From NCBI RefSeq assembly GCF_028023875.1, contig NZ_JAQIPB010000001.1, forward strand, positions 124,001 to 188,000: a stretch of 64,000 bases of DNA. Reading direction: 5' to 3'. The stretch's first letter is position 1. Every line of letters begins with the position of its first letter. This DNA is from Xenophilus arseniciresistens (GTDB taxonomy: Bacteria > Pseudomonadota > Gammaproteobacteria > Burkholderiales > Burkholderiaceae_C). Made by a program: the position numbers and the translations under genes. The notes under the pieces are model-generated. The model was not told the origin of the DNA, did not search any database, and saw nothing but the letters and a program-made list of their open reading frames with translations. Below, piece after piece: positions 52,189-59,726 of the stretch.

Positions 52189-52276
52189 AGCCCCGGCCTG
52201 TGGCCTGCGATGCGCAGCTTCTTGTGCTTCTTTTCCCTCACAGAGGCGGCGCGGCAGCAGCGGGATCAGCAGGCGC

Positions 52277-52477
52277 TCAGGGCGCCGCGTCCTGGCTGGT
52301 GTTGTTGTGGGTGTGGGTGTGGGTGTGGGTGCCGGTGCTCGCGCTGGCGCTGCCGTGCCGGTTCTTTTCTTCCTTGTCCTTCTTGCCTTGGTCGTGATGC
52401 CACTTGATGGCGAAGAACATGCATGTGCCGAACACGGCAACCTTGAACGTCATCAAGACGATAGGGACCCAATCCAT
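52277..52477 (-). CDS. Small membrane protein with His/Thr-repeat tail
   Basis: A 66-residue protein. One transmembrane helix (about residues 4-24, VPIVLMTFKVAVFGTCMFFA) is followed by a charged segment (KWHHDQGKKDKEEKNRHG) and the tail THTHTHTHNNTSQDAAP. No family recognised. The start at 52477 (MDWVPIVLM) is preceded by an A/G-rich stretch; the longer upstream frame has no protein character. The His-alternating tail is encoded by four copies of a 6-base repeat, so its length could vary in frame between strains. Gene density and base composition still look native here, unlike the DNA to its right. Confidence 0.65.
   Translation of the reverse strand: MDWVPIVLMTFKVAVFGTCMFFAIKWHHDQGKKDKEEKNRHGSASASTGTHTHTHTHNNTSQDAAP
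52306..52329 (+). repeat. Hexanucleotide tandem repeat (TGTGGG)4
   Basis: Four perfect copies of TGTGGG. On the minus strand they encode the Thr-His repeats of the small membrane protein; unit changes would keep the frame. Confidence 0.9.
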
Positions 52478-53073
52478 CTCTTTTCTTTGAGTGCTTTTGC
52501 TGGCGGGAAGCGCTGCGGTGTGCGGCTTGATTCCCATGGCGGGGCTCAGTTCGTGGTGAACACGCCCCAGCCCTGAACCGGGATTGGACGCCCTTTGCCT
52601 GCGCGGGGGAAGTGGACGGATTGACCTGGGGCTTTTTGTCCAGGGGGCGTTGCGTCTGGTGTTGCTTGAGGCCAGCGGGGGAGGTAGCTGCAGGGGCGCT
52701 CTGCTGGCTACTGGGTGCTGTGAAGTTCGGGTTGCTTGACGGGTTCTAACGGCTGCTTCGCAGCGATCTCCGTCCGTCGGCGCCCGCACGTGAACTCACG
52801 CTTTGCGGCGCAATGCAGTCATCGAAGATCGGATCGGGCTCTCTGCCGGCGGCCGCTCTTGGATACCGACGAACCATTCAGCGGTCGGTCCGCGATGCAC
52901 TGTCTCGCGGGGACACCAAGCATCAGTTCTGACAGCCAGCGAGATCAATTGATGCCGCGGTGGCAGCCATGATTTCACCAGTACTAGTCGTGCATAGCCG
53001 GACGCAAGCACTCCGGCTGAGCTGGAGCCAATGCACCAGGGCCGGGCTGTCCTGCTGAGTCTTGGCTTGCCGT
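52478..53073. other. Gene-free left flank of the low-GC segment
   Basis: About 600 bp without a gene I can support. Two frames are open (52736-52972 plus; 52796 onward minus) but neither has a recognisable protein or ribosome-binding site. The short hairpin GGCTGC-TTC-GCAGC at about 52749 is the only structure seen. Composition falls from the native level towards that of the OLD gene across this stretch, so the insertion boundary is probably here. Confidence 0.5.
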
Positions 53074-55041
53074 CTATGCTCCCTTGAACCGAGTGTCGTC
53101 GGCCAGGTTGTTTGCCTTCGCCCACACTTGGACGTGTCCGCCCAGCCAGGCCAGATAGTCGCCGTCGACAAGGGCGTTGTCGGGGAAGGGCTCGTGCTGC
53201 GCTGACTCCAGCAGGGCGGTCATCAGCGTCTGAACCCGCCCCGCTAGGGCGTCGTTTTTTGCCACGGCGAGGTAGGTGTTCAGCGGCTTGTCCTTGGACT
53301 CCTCCTCGCCGCCCAGGAAACGCTCGAAGTCGGGAACGCTGATCCTGTGTCGGGCAGCCAACCCCGCTGCTCGCGCTTTCAGCACGGCCTCGCGAATCTT
53401 CCCGTTCTCGTTCCACATTCCGTTCTTATGCCCGTTCTTGTTGAACGGGGAGTCCGCATCGTGAATGACTCCGAAGTCGATCTTGAAGTGAGTCATGACT
53501 TTGACGAGCGGAACCAAGATCGCCTTGCCGCGAGCGCGAATGACGGTGATGCGATCCATCAGCCCGTGCTGCCGCTCGATGATCGATGACATGAACGCGG
53601 CGTGCTCGGTGTCGCCCTCGACAAGGATCGGATAGGAACCGAAGAACACTTCGGAGAAGCTTGGATCGATATGTTGCAGCGCTTGGAGACGCTGTTTGTC
53701 CTCGCCCTCGAACTCGATCTGATCAGAGCGATAAGTCTTTGGCGCCATCGGCGCTGCCTCGCCCTCACCGGCTCGCTCAAGTCGAACGATGGTCGTGTGG
53801 TCTTCAAAAGGATTGACGAAATGAGGAGAGTGCGTAGTCATGATGACCTGCCAGTCTGGGCTTTCCGCCAATTTGTACAGGTGACGCTGAGCTGCGCGCG
53901 CTGCCATTGGATGTAGAGCGTTCTCTGGCTCGTCGATAAGCAGCAGGTACCCGGGGAAGGCTGGGTCGTCCGGGCTGTCCGGGATAGGCGCACCTTCGTT
54001 ATGCGCCTGGAGCTGGGCCTTCAGAGTCGCAATGATTTCATCGAGCGCTTGATTCTCCTCGTCCTTCGGCTTCGCCTTCGCGGTTTCCTTCACCTTTTTC
54101 CTCTCGGCCTCGGTCAAATCCTTGTCGAGCCGCTTTCGAAACTCCAGCCTGACCTCGTTGTCTCGTGATAGTTCGTTGTGGACCTGCAGCATCGACCAGA
54201 AAAGTGCGCGTCGTGCTCCGGTACCTTGTTGGCTAAGCGCAGTTTCCGCCGCACCGTCCTGCACCCTTAGGCTTGAGCCGGCCCTGACTAGCTCACTGAG
54301 CTTGGGGACCAGCGGGCCGGCACCGACTGCCAGCTTGACGTCCAACCGCGGAAAAACGCCCTTAAACCCAACTGCGACGCGACCGGAGATTGCATTGAAG
54401 TGCTCTTGATGCGCTCCGCTCAGCGCATTCAGCCGTTGGGAAACGCCGTCGATCGCCTTGGACAGTTCGGACTCTGGATTGACGCGCTCTCTTTCAAGAC
54501 CTGCGACCAGCGGACCGAGAGCAAGCGTGAGCAGCATTTCTTCAGTTTTGGCTGCGTCATCCAACGAACCGATGCGAAGGGGTCGGGGCAATCTCGAGCC
54601 GAACACGGGATCAGCACCGCCGGCCTTGCCGTCCTCTGCCCAGTTTCCTTGACCATCGGGGCCACCCGTCGGATCCCACGTCGTGCGTACTTTCTCGAAG
54701 CTCGGCGCAGCCCACAGCCAGCGGCTCTTGACGATCAGCAGGCCATCCTTCGCGGTCTTCCATTTCGCGTCGACGTTTCCGATGCCCTCCGGAATGTGCA
54801 CCTCGAGTTGCACTTCGCACGGGTGTTCAACGGGGGCAAACAGGCACCGGTCCTTCGACTCGCTGAACTGCACCGAACCCTTCGCAAGCTCGTAGGCCCG
54901 CAGGATAGTCGACTTCCCGGCGTTGTTCTTGCCAACTAAGCAGACCACGTTGTCGAGTTCGATCTCAACTCCGTCGTTGCCGATGCATCCGATGTTACGC
55001 ACAGTGATACGCACGAGTTTCGAACGGTTTGCTACTGCCAT
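53074..55041 (-). CDS. OLD-family ATP-dependent nuclease (AAA ATPase plus TOPRIM)
   Basis: A 655-residue protein of the overcoming-lysogenization-defect family. The N-terminal SMC/ABC-like ATPase has Walker A GKNNAGKST (37-45) and Walker B LLLIDEPENALHP (Asp370, Glu371), with a charged coiled-coil insert (about 315-345, KRLDKDLTEAERKKVKETAKAKPKDEE, split here for length). The H-loop is in IMTTHSPHFVNPF. The C-terminal TOPRIM nuclease has LVEGDTE (Glu475) and HDADS (Asp528, Asp530), so metal ligands are present. Family members nick DNA and several act in phage defence. No UvrD-type gene is adjacent, so it is not an obvious Gabija pair. GGGAG lies about 5 bases before the ATG at 55041. Confidence 0.9.
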   Translation of the reverse strand: MAVANRSKLVRITVRNIGCIGNDGVEIELDNVVCLVGKNNAGKSTILRAYELAKGSVQFSESKDRCLFAPVEHPCEVQLEVHIPEGIGNVDAKWKTAKDGLLIVKSRWLWAAPSFEKVRTTWDPTGGPDGQGNWAEDGKAGGADPVFGSRLPRPLRIGSLDDAAKTEEMLLTLALGPLVAGLERERVNPESELSKAIDGVSQRLNALSGAHQEHFNAISGRVAVGFKGVFPRLDVKLAVGAGPLVPKLSELVRAGSSLRVQDGAAETALSQQGTGARRALFWSMLQVHNELSRDNEVRLEFRKRLDKDLTEAERKKVKETAKAKPKDEENQALDEIIATLKAQLQAHNEGAPIPDSPDDPAFPGYLLLIDEPENALHPMAARAAQRHLYKLAESPDWQVIMTTHSPHFVNPFEDHTTIVRLERAGEGEAAPMAPKTYRSDQIEFEGEDKQRLQALQHIDPSFSEVFFGSYPILVEGDTEHAAFMSSIIERQHGLMDRITVIRARGKAILVPLVKVMTHFKIDFGVIHDADSPFNKNGHKNGMWNENGKIREAVLKARAAGLAARHRISVPDFERFLGGEEESKDKPLNTYLAVAKNDALAGRVQTLMTALLESAQHEPFPDNALVDGDYLAWLGGHVQVWAKANNLADDTRFKGA

Positions 55042-55445
55042 TTTTCTCCCGTGGTTGGGCTGTTGGGCACTGCTTTCTAAGCGTAGTAGAAGCCTGAGAC
55101 AACCCCCGAGGAGGCTGCCGCCGATTCGATCGGATGAAAGCCGTGCAGGTCGTGCACGAGCGACGCTCAATGCGCGGCGATCTCACGAAGACTCGAAATC
55201 TAAACGTAGGCACTCGCAGCGGCCGCTGACTTCTCTGCTCTGCCAGGGTTGCAGTAGTGTTGGCTGGCCCTGCTTCATAGCATTTGCATCGTTGTAAGGC
55301 CAACCACGAGGTGCTCCAACTTTAGGACGGGGAGAGGGGGTTCGACTGCGTGTTGAAGGCCGCGCATGCAGCAAGGCTGCGCTTCTCGTAATTCGCCTCA
55401 AGCGTTTTCGAATTCTGCTCTTGACTCGAAAAGGGGCGACTCGCT
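55042..55445. other. Gene-free spacer between OLD and the 347-residue gene
   Basis: About 400 bp with no gene I can support, although several short frames are open. It should contain the OLD promoter. The gap argues that OLD is not simply co-transcribed with the two genes upstream of it. Confidence 0.45.
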
Positions 55446-56489
55446 CTACCATTGCTCCTCGGGAAGCGCGCGCAATTTCTCCACGATGTCGGAGATGTGC
55501 CCCGGGTAGTCGCCATTGAAGTACTCGAACATCAGCGGATTCGCAGCAAAGAAGTGCGATGACAACTCGACCCATTCCTTCGTAGTGATCGTGCCGTTCA
55601 GTTTGAAGACCTTCTGGTACGTCGGCTTCACGTGCCACGTGTGCTTGTAGGTCATGTTGAAATCGCTGTCGCGACGCGCGAAATACTCCGCCGAGGTCAG
55701 ATACTGAATGGCGCCGTCAAAATGCCTGAACACACCTTTTGCCAGATCAAATTCAGCGTGCAGGTAGCGGGCCGGATGATGCGGTACGCCTCGGAGTGAG
55801 GTCAAGACGGATTCATCCTTTAGCTCCAAAGCTTGGAAAGTCTTGATATTGCCGGATTGCGACCATTTGATGTCGATGCAATAGGCGCTCGCAAAAAACA
55901 TCTCCACGCGAACTCGGCTCAAGTCACTCGGTGGCCTGAGTTTTACGTTCCCAAGCCCAATCGACGCAATGTCGTCATTGAACGGTGGTCCGTACCAAGT
56001 GTCGAATTCACCGTACCCCATCCCATCCAGGTCAACACGCACCCTGTCTTCGTCGAGCGCGACCGATTTATCAAGACCTAGCGAGTTGAACGACCAGAAG
56101 AGATCAATGAACCGCGGTGCCCAGTTTCCATGCGGATGCATCTGCCGGCGGAAGCTAGGATGCGCCATGGCAATGAAGTCCGGGCCTTTGAGACAGCCTT
56201 CGGAAGGCCCTGGACGGAGAACTTTAGCGAGCTCATTCCAGCCGTAGAGCCCATCCCGACCATTGGGTTGAACGTCCAGCAGCGAGCGCAATACCCCAGG
56301 CGCAGACGCTGTCACGCCAAGTGGCGGCGAATAGTTGAAGGCTGCGTCTGAGAGCTGAACACCGCGCGTACGAGCGTAGGCCTTGAATTCCTGAATTCGC
56401 GTCGATGCCGCACGCAGCTCGTCCTGCTCAATCTCCCGCATACGCGCTTGGTGCTGGGCGAACATCTCTTGGTGGTCGCTCTCTGCCAT
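55446..56489 (-). CDS. Protein of unknown function, partner of the HNH-like gene
   Basis: A 347-residue soluble protein that I do not recognise. The first 50 residues are charged and helical (HQEMFAQHQARMREIEQDELRAAS). The remainder is rich in aromatic residues and looks like an alpha/beta or beta-rich fold (FIDLFWSFNSLGLDKS, YGEFDTWYGPPFNDDIASIGLG, CIDIKWSQSGNIKTFQALELKD, EWVELSSHFFAANPLMFEYFNGDYPG). No signal peptide, membrane helix or clear nuclease motif. The start at 56489 is favoured by GAGGGGTG about 8 bases upstream. It begins 49 bp after the HNH-like gene, so these two very likely form an operon. Codon and base use are unlike the surrounding chromosome. Confidence 0.75.
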   Translation of the reverse strand: MAESDHQEMFAQHQARMREIEQDELRAASTRIQEFKAYARTRGVQLSDAAFNYSPPLGVTASAPGVLRSLLDVQPNGRDGLYGWNELAKVLRPGPSEGCLKGPDFIAMAHPSFRRQMHPHGNWAPRFIDLFWSFNSLGLDKSVALDEDRVRVDLDGMGYGEFDTWYGPPFNDDIASIGLGNVKLRPPSDLSRVRVEMFFASAYCIDIKWSQSGNIKTFQALELKDESVLTSLRGVPHHPARYLHAEFDLAKGVFRHFDGAIQYLTSAEYFARRDSDFNMTYKHTWHVKPTYQKVFKLNGTITTKEWVELSSHFFAANPLMFEYFNGDYPGHISDIVEKLRALPEEQW

Positions 56490-56538
56490 ACACACCCCTC
56501 AGTTCCTTGCAAATACCGCCCGGCAAAGGCAGTAGTGT

Positions 56539-57324
56539 TCAGTTGAAGGTAAAGGCCTTCTCGCCTACGGTGATGACCGTCTTCATTCCGCCGGAGATCA
56601 GCTCAGCTACCAAGCTTCCCGGCATCCGCACCGCGGCTGGAATCAGGCAGGCGTAGACGTCGACACCGCCATAAAGACACAGCCGGTAGGCGATGAGCCC
56701 ACGTTCGTCGGTGGGAAATCGCTGGTAGTAGAACACTTCGGGATTGCCGCCTGTTCGAGGCATTGAATCCGCCTCATACCGGTAACGTGCCTCGACGAGC
56801 TTCTGCCAAGTGTGGGCGTGCCCCGGCTCGTGCTTAATGAATCCTGGAATCAGCCGCACTTCCCCCTCGAAGCGGCGGCCAAAGTCATGAAAATAAAGCC
56901 CGCGCAGCATGTGTTCGAAGCATTTGTACAGCCTCGCAACGTCCGGCGTGCCCCAGATCACATCCATGAAAAGGTTGCCGTCGAGTACGAGGCGCTCGAT
57001 TCGCCTAGGCTTGAGCACCGTGCTATTGAGCACTCTGTATGAACTGCGTCGAAGGGCCCGATCCACCTTGCCAGTCCAGTGCCGGTAGCCGATGGAATTG
57101 TTGCCAACGATGCCGGCCAAGCTCATCATTAGAAACTCGTCGTCGCAGGACTTGGCGGCGTTGTGGGCGGCACAGGACGGAACGGTGATCAGCTCCTTGC
57201 GCAAGTTCAGCCCCCCAATGTCCTTCGATTCGGGAAACAGGCATTTGGGCGGGACATGCTCGCGCGAGACCGCCAGAGCGGAGCACATGTAGCAGGTTTC
57301 TTCGAGCTGCGTGTCGTTCGCCAT
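56539..57324 (-). CDS. HNH-like zinc-binding protein
   Basis: A 261-residue protein whose first 65 residues look like a treble-clef HNH module: CYMC (Cys11, Cys14), SREHVPPKCLF (Glu22-His23), VPSCAAHNAAKSCDDEF (Cys51, His54, Asn55). This fits the zinc and catalytic pattern of HNH endonucleases. The rest (about 70-261) is a domain I do not recognise (RLYKCFEHMLRGLYFHDFGRRF, FYYQRFPTDERGLIAYRLCLYGG). It could cut DNA or bind it. It is followed by the unknown 347-residue gene and preceded, 21 bp upstream, by the decayed XRE regulator on the same strand. Confidence 0.72.
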   Translation of the reverse strand: MANDTQLEETCYMCSALAVSREHVPPKCLFPESKDIGGLNLRKELITVPSCAAHNAAKSCDDEFLMMSLAGIVGNNSIGYRHWTGKVDRALRRSSYRVLNSTVLKPRRIERLVLDGNLFMDVIWGTPDVARLYKCFEHMLRGLYFHDFGRRFEGEVRLIPGFIKHEPGHAHTWQKLVEARYRYEADSMPRTGGNPEVFYYQRFPTDERGLIAYRLCLYGGVDVYACLIPAAVRMPGSLVAELISGGMKTVITVGEKAFTFN

Positions 57325-57345
57325 GGTTACGAAATTATCCTGCAG

Positions 57346-57769
57346 CTATCGCAGCGCTTCGAGCCGCTCCATGGCTTCCCGCCTTCCTATCTTTCGTAAA
57401 GCGGAATGGCAGACAGGTCGTCATCCTGGCGGCAGCTACCACCTTCACACTTGTAGACCGTCTACGCAGACACGCCCAGAAGTTTGCCGAAGTCCGCTGA
57501 AAACAAGCAGAGACGCTTGCGTTGCTAGGCAAAACCCGCGGGGCGCCATCGGGGTTCTCCAGCAGCGGGCGCGCTTCCAGCCGCGCCACCTTTGAAGCCT
57601 TGGCGGCTCGTTTGGCCTGGCGCTTCAATTGATCCACCCGTCGCCCCGATGCCACGATTTCGGAACGGTAGTTGGCGACGGCGCGCCCGAGCGAGTCGGT
57701 ATTCGCTCGCAGCTCCTTGCGGGCCAAGAGGGCGATCTCTTCCAAGAGAACCTGCGCTATATTGGGCAT
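57346..57769 (-). pseudogene. Decayed XRE-family regulator
   Basis: The N-terminus is intact (MPNIAQVLLEEIALLARKEL, then a helical basic stretch), as in a widespread family of XRE-type regulators. The C-terminal helix-turn-helix is broken over three frames. After a frameshift near 57515, a second frame reads SADFGKLLGVSA, then a TAG stop where CAG (Gln) is expected, then TVYKCEGG. After another shift a third frame gives RKIGRREAMERLEALR and the natural stop at 57346-57348. So there are at least two frameshifts and one nonsense change. It lies directly upstream of the HNH-like gene and may once have regulated it. Confidence 0.82.
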
Positions 57770-57851
57770 GCACGAATGCTGCCCAACAATGTGTGAACTG
57801 CCGAGAGCCAGAAGAAGGTTAGATCTCAGAGAATCAGGCGCTGGGGAAACG

Positions 57852-58853
57852 ATGGACTTACCGAAAGCTGGAAGAGCCTATGCGCAGGAACGCCTTGGCA
57901 TCGCTGCGTTGCAAATGCATGCGGCGAAGCGAGGCCAAATCTGGCGCGAGACGGGCACCGGAGATGTCGGCATCGACGGCAACCTAGAATTCGTCACTCC
58001 GGAGGGTTTTGCGACAGGCAGGATCGTGGGAGTGCAGGTGAAGGCCGGGCCATCCTATTTCAAGCACGCCACGGCTGAGGGGTGGAAGTTCTATCCTGAA
58101 GATAAGCACAAGAGGTATTGGGAGTCGTATCCACTACCTGTGCTGCTGGTGATTCATGATCCGGATAGCAATAAGAGCTATTGGACGGATGCCCGCCAGG
58201 TGCTACGAACGCCAGGCACGGAGAGTGCATACATCGAGATCCCGCGGCGCAACGACCTAGACGAGACTGACGTGTTCGCGCTCTTCCGTAATGCCGGCTT
58301 GCAGGAGCAACCATTCATCTCGGATCTGAATGAAGTCCTCATCGTGCTGCTGCAAACCCAGTCGCAAGAAGCATCTTTCCCCCTGAGCTACTTCGACATG
58401 TTCGTTCAAGGGCTCACGAATATCTGCCGCAGCCTTTACTACGGGATGGATCTCGTCACGAACGCGGTAGAGTTCAACCTCGCCGCCAGCGAATTTGAGT
58501 TCGGCATGGGGATGGGCGACACCGAACACCAATTCGTCTTTGGTTTCGTCAAATTCCTTCAGGCCCAGAACCTCGCACAGATTGACTATGCGGACTGCCT
58601 AATTGATTGGGTCGACCGAGAAATGCAACCTAATTTCGTGGCCCCCCTTACGCAGCGCGGTAGGAAGCTCGTTGACCTCATCTTCAAGAAGGAGGCGAGG
58701 CTGGTCGAACAAGGGATGCTTCCCGCAGGTGACGGGCGGCACGTCGCCCAGGAAGGTTTTTTCGGGATGGCTGTCGAGTCCTACTATCCCCGGCTACCCC
58801 TCATCCGCGCTTTCCAGCAGGCGATCAAGGACGAGCCTCACAATCTGGCATAG
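57852..58853 (+). CDS. DUF4365 nuclease-like protein
   Basis: A 333-residue protein. The N-terminal DUF4365 domain (about 10-150) has a PD-(D/E)xK-like core: RETGTGDVGIDGNLEF (Asp42) followed by GVQVKAGPSYF (Gln62-Val-Lys64), and PLPVLLVIHDPDSNKSYW. DUF4365 proteins occur in defence islands and are presumed nucleases. The C-terminal half (about 160-333) is unrecognised. The ATG at 57852 has GGGGA about 6 bases upstream. It is divergent from the decayed regulator and is the last island gene before the native chrR. Confidence 0.85.
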   Translation: MDLPKAGRAYAQERLGIAALQMHAAKRGQIWRETGTGDVGIDGNLEFVTPEGFATGRIVGVQVKAGPSYFKHATAEGWKFYPEDKHKRYWESYPLPVLLVIHDPDSNKSYWTDARQVLRTPGTESAYIEIPRRNDLDETDVFALFRNAGLQEQPFISDLNEVLIVLLQTQSQEASFPLSYFDMFVQGLTNICRSLYYGMDLVTNAVEFNLAASEFEFGMGMGDTEHQFVFGFVKFLQAQNLAQIDYADCLIDWVDREMQPNFVAPLTQRGRKLVDLIFKKEARLVEQGMLPAGDGRHVAQEGFFGMAVESYYPRLPLIRAFQQAIKDEPHNLA

Positions 58854-59054
58854 TCGCAAATCTGGAACCTTCCCGTTTGCCGCTCAGCTCATGGCCAATT
58901 GCATCGAGTTTACTCATCGGTCAAAAATTTAGGACCGAGCCCTTAAGCAGGTCTTCGTTGATGCCAGCAAGCTATCGGTGCTTCCGCTCTCGACCAAAGC
59001 AGTCCTTTACACGGGCATGCGCGACCGGCTGCTCACAGTCTTCACCCGCCCCCC
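58854..59054. other. Right-hand junction of the low-GC segment
   Basis: About 200 bp between the DUF4365 stop and the chrR stop, with no gene I can support. A short open frame (DRALKQVFVDASKLSVLPLS) may be a fragment of a lost gene. The composition changes to native by about 59050. No direct repeat shared with the left flank was found by eye. Confidence 0.45.
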
Positions 59055-59726
59055 CTACATCCCCACCAACGCCCCCAACCTGCGCGCAATAAAACCTTCA
59101 AAGAGCACGCGCCCCTGCACGGCCGCCAGGCAGATGCATTCGCTGCCGGCCTGCACCACGGGCTGGTGATGCACTTCGCCATCAGCCACGTCGAAGTCGC
59201 CCGGGCCGAAGTGGGCCCGGCCGTCGTGGAAGCTGCCATGCAGGATCTGCGTCATCTCCCAGTCGCTGTGCGAGTGGCGGGGCAGGTACTTGCCCGCGCC
59301 GATGCGCAGCAGGAACACGTTGGCCGCCGGGTCGGCCGGCACCTGCACCCGGCTGAAGTACATGCCGGGGCCGATCCAGCGCCAGCGCGTGGCGGTGCAG
59401 CCGGCCATCGCGCGCGGCCAGCTGGCGCCGGCGGGCAGCGGCGGCAGGCCGCGTGCGGGGGGCTTTGCGGCCACGGGTGCGGGCGCGTCGATGGCGGCCA
59501 GGGCGCGGGCCAGGGCGTCGGGCTGCATCGAAGCAGCCGGCAGCTCTTCAAGCAGCACGCCGCCCAGGGCCTGCAGCTGGCGCAGGCGCTCGGCGCACTG
59601 CGCGCAGACTTCCGCATGGCTGGCCACCAGCAGGGCGGCCCCCATGGGCAACTGGCCGCCGGCCTGGGCCAGCAGCAGATCGTCGGCAGGATGGTGCTGC
59701 ACGTCGGGGGTCATCATCGGGCTCAT
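59055..59726 (-). CDS. chrR: ChrR-type zinc anti-sigma factor with cupin domain
   Basis: A 223-residue cytosolic anti-sigma factor. The N-terminal ZAS domain has SHAEVCAQC (His37, Cys41, Cys44), and the C-terminal cupin has PRHSHSDWEMTQILHG (His150, His152, Glu156) and DGEVHHQP (His186), the same zinc set as Rhodobacter ChrR. In that family the ZAS domain holds the sigma factor inactive and the cupin domain is needed for release by singlet oxygen or organic peroxide. The start overlaps the sigma gene stop by 4 bp (ATGA), so the pair is made together. Confidence 0.94.
   Translation of the reverse strand: MSPMMTPDVQHHPADDLLLAQAGGQLPMGAALLVASHAEVCAQCAERLRQLQALGGVLLEELPAASMQPDALARALAAIDAPAPVAAKPPARGLPPLPAGASWPRAMAGCTATRWRWIGPGMYFSRVQVPADPAANVFLLRIGAGKYLPRHSHSDWEMTQILHGSFHDGRAHFGPGDFDVADGEVHHQPVVQAGSECICLAAVQGRVLFEGFIARRLGALVGM

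Larger units (their letters stand above)
52478..59054. mobile_element. Putative acquired island splitting an RpoE-ChrR regulon
   Basis: A segment of clearly lower GC (27 of 60 in the line at 55801, against 45 of 60 at 50161) that carries only accessory-type genes: OLD ATPase, unknown protein, HNH-like protein, decayed XRE regulator and DUF4365 protein. It sits between two halves of one predicted sigma regulon. I found no integrase, transposase, tRNA or flanking direct repeat, so the borders are approximate and the mechanism of entry is unknown. Confidence 0.6.

Noticed and set aside
52736..52972. Open frame of 78 codons in the left island flank
   Set aside because: No ribosome-binding site, no protein character and not recognisable; kept as gene-free DNA.
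53074..55041. OLD gene as half of a Gabija system
   Set aside because: No UvrD/GajB-type helicase gene lies on either side; the neighbours are an unknown protein and gene-free DNA.
52478..59054. Integrase, transposase or att direct repeats around the low-GC segment
   Set aside because: Searched by eye in both flanks; no recombinase gene and no shared repeat of useful length was found.
58877..59092. Short plus-strand frames at the right island junction
   Set aside because: Basic, Ser/Arg/Pro-rich translation running into the 3' end of chrR; at most a gene remnant.
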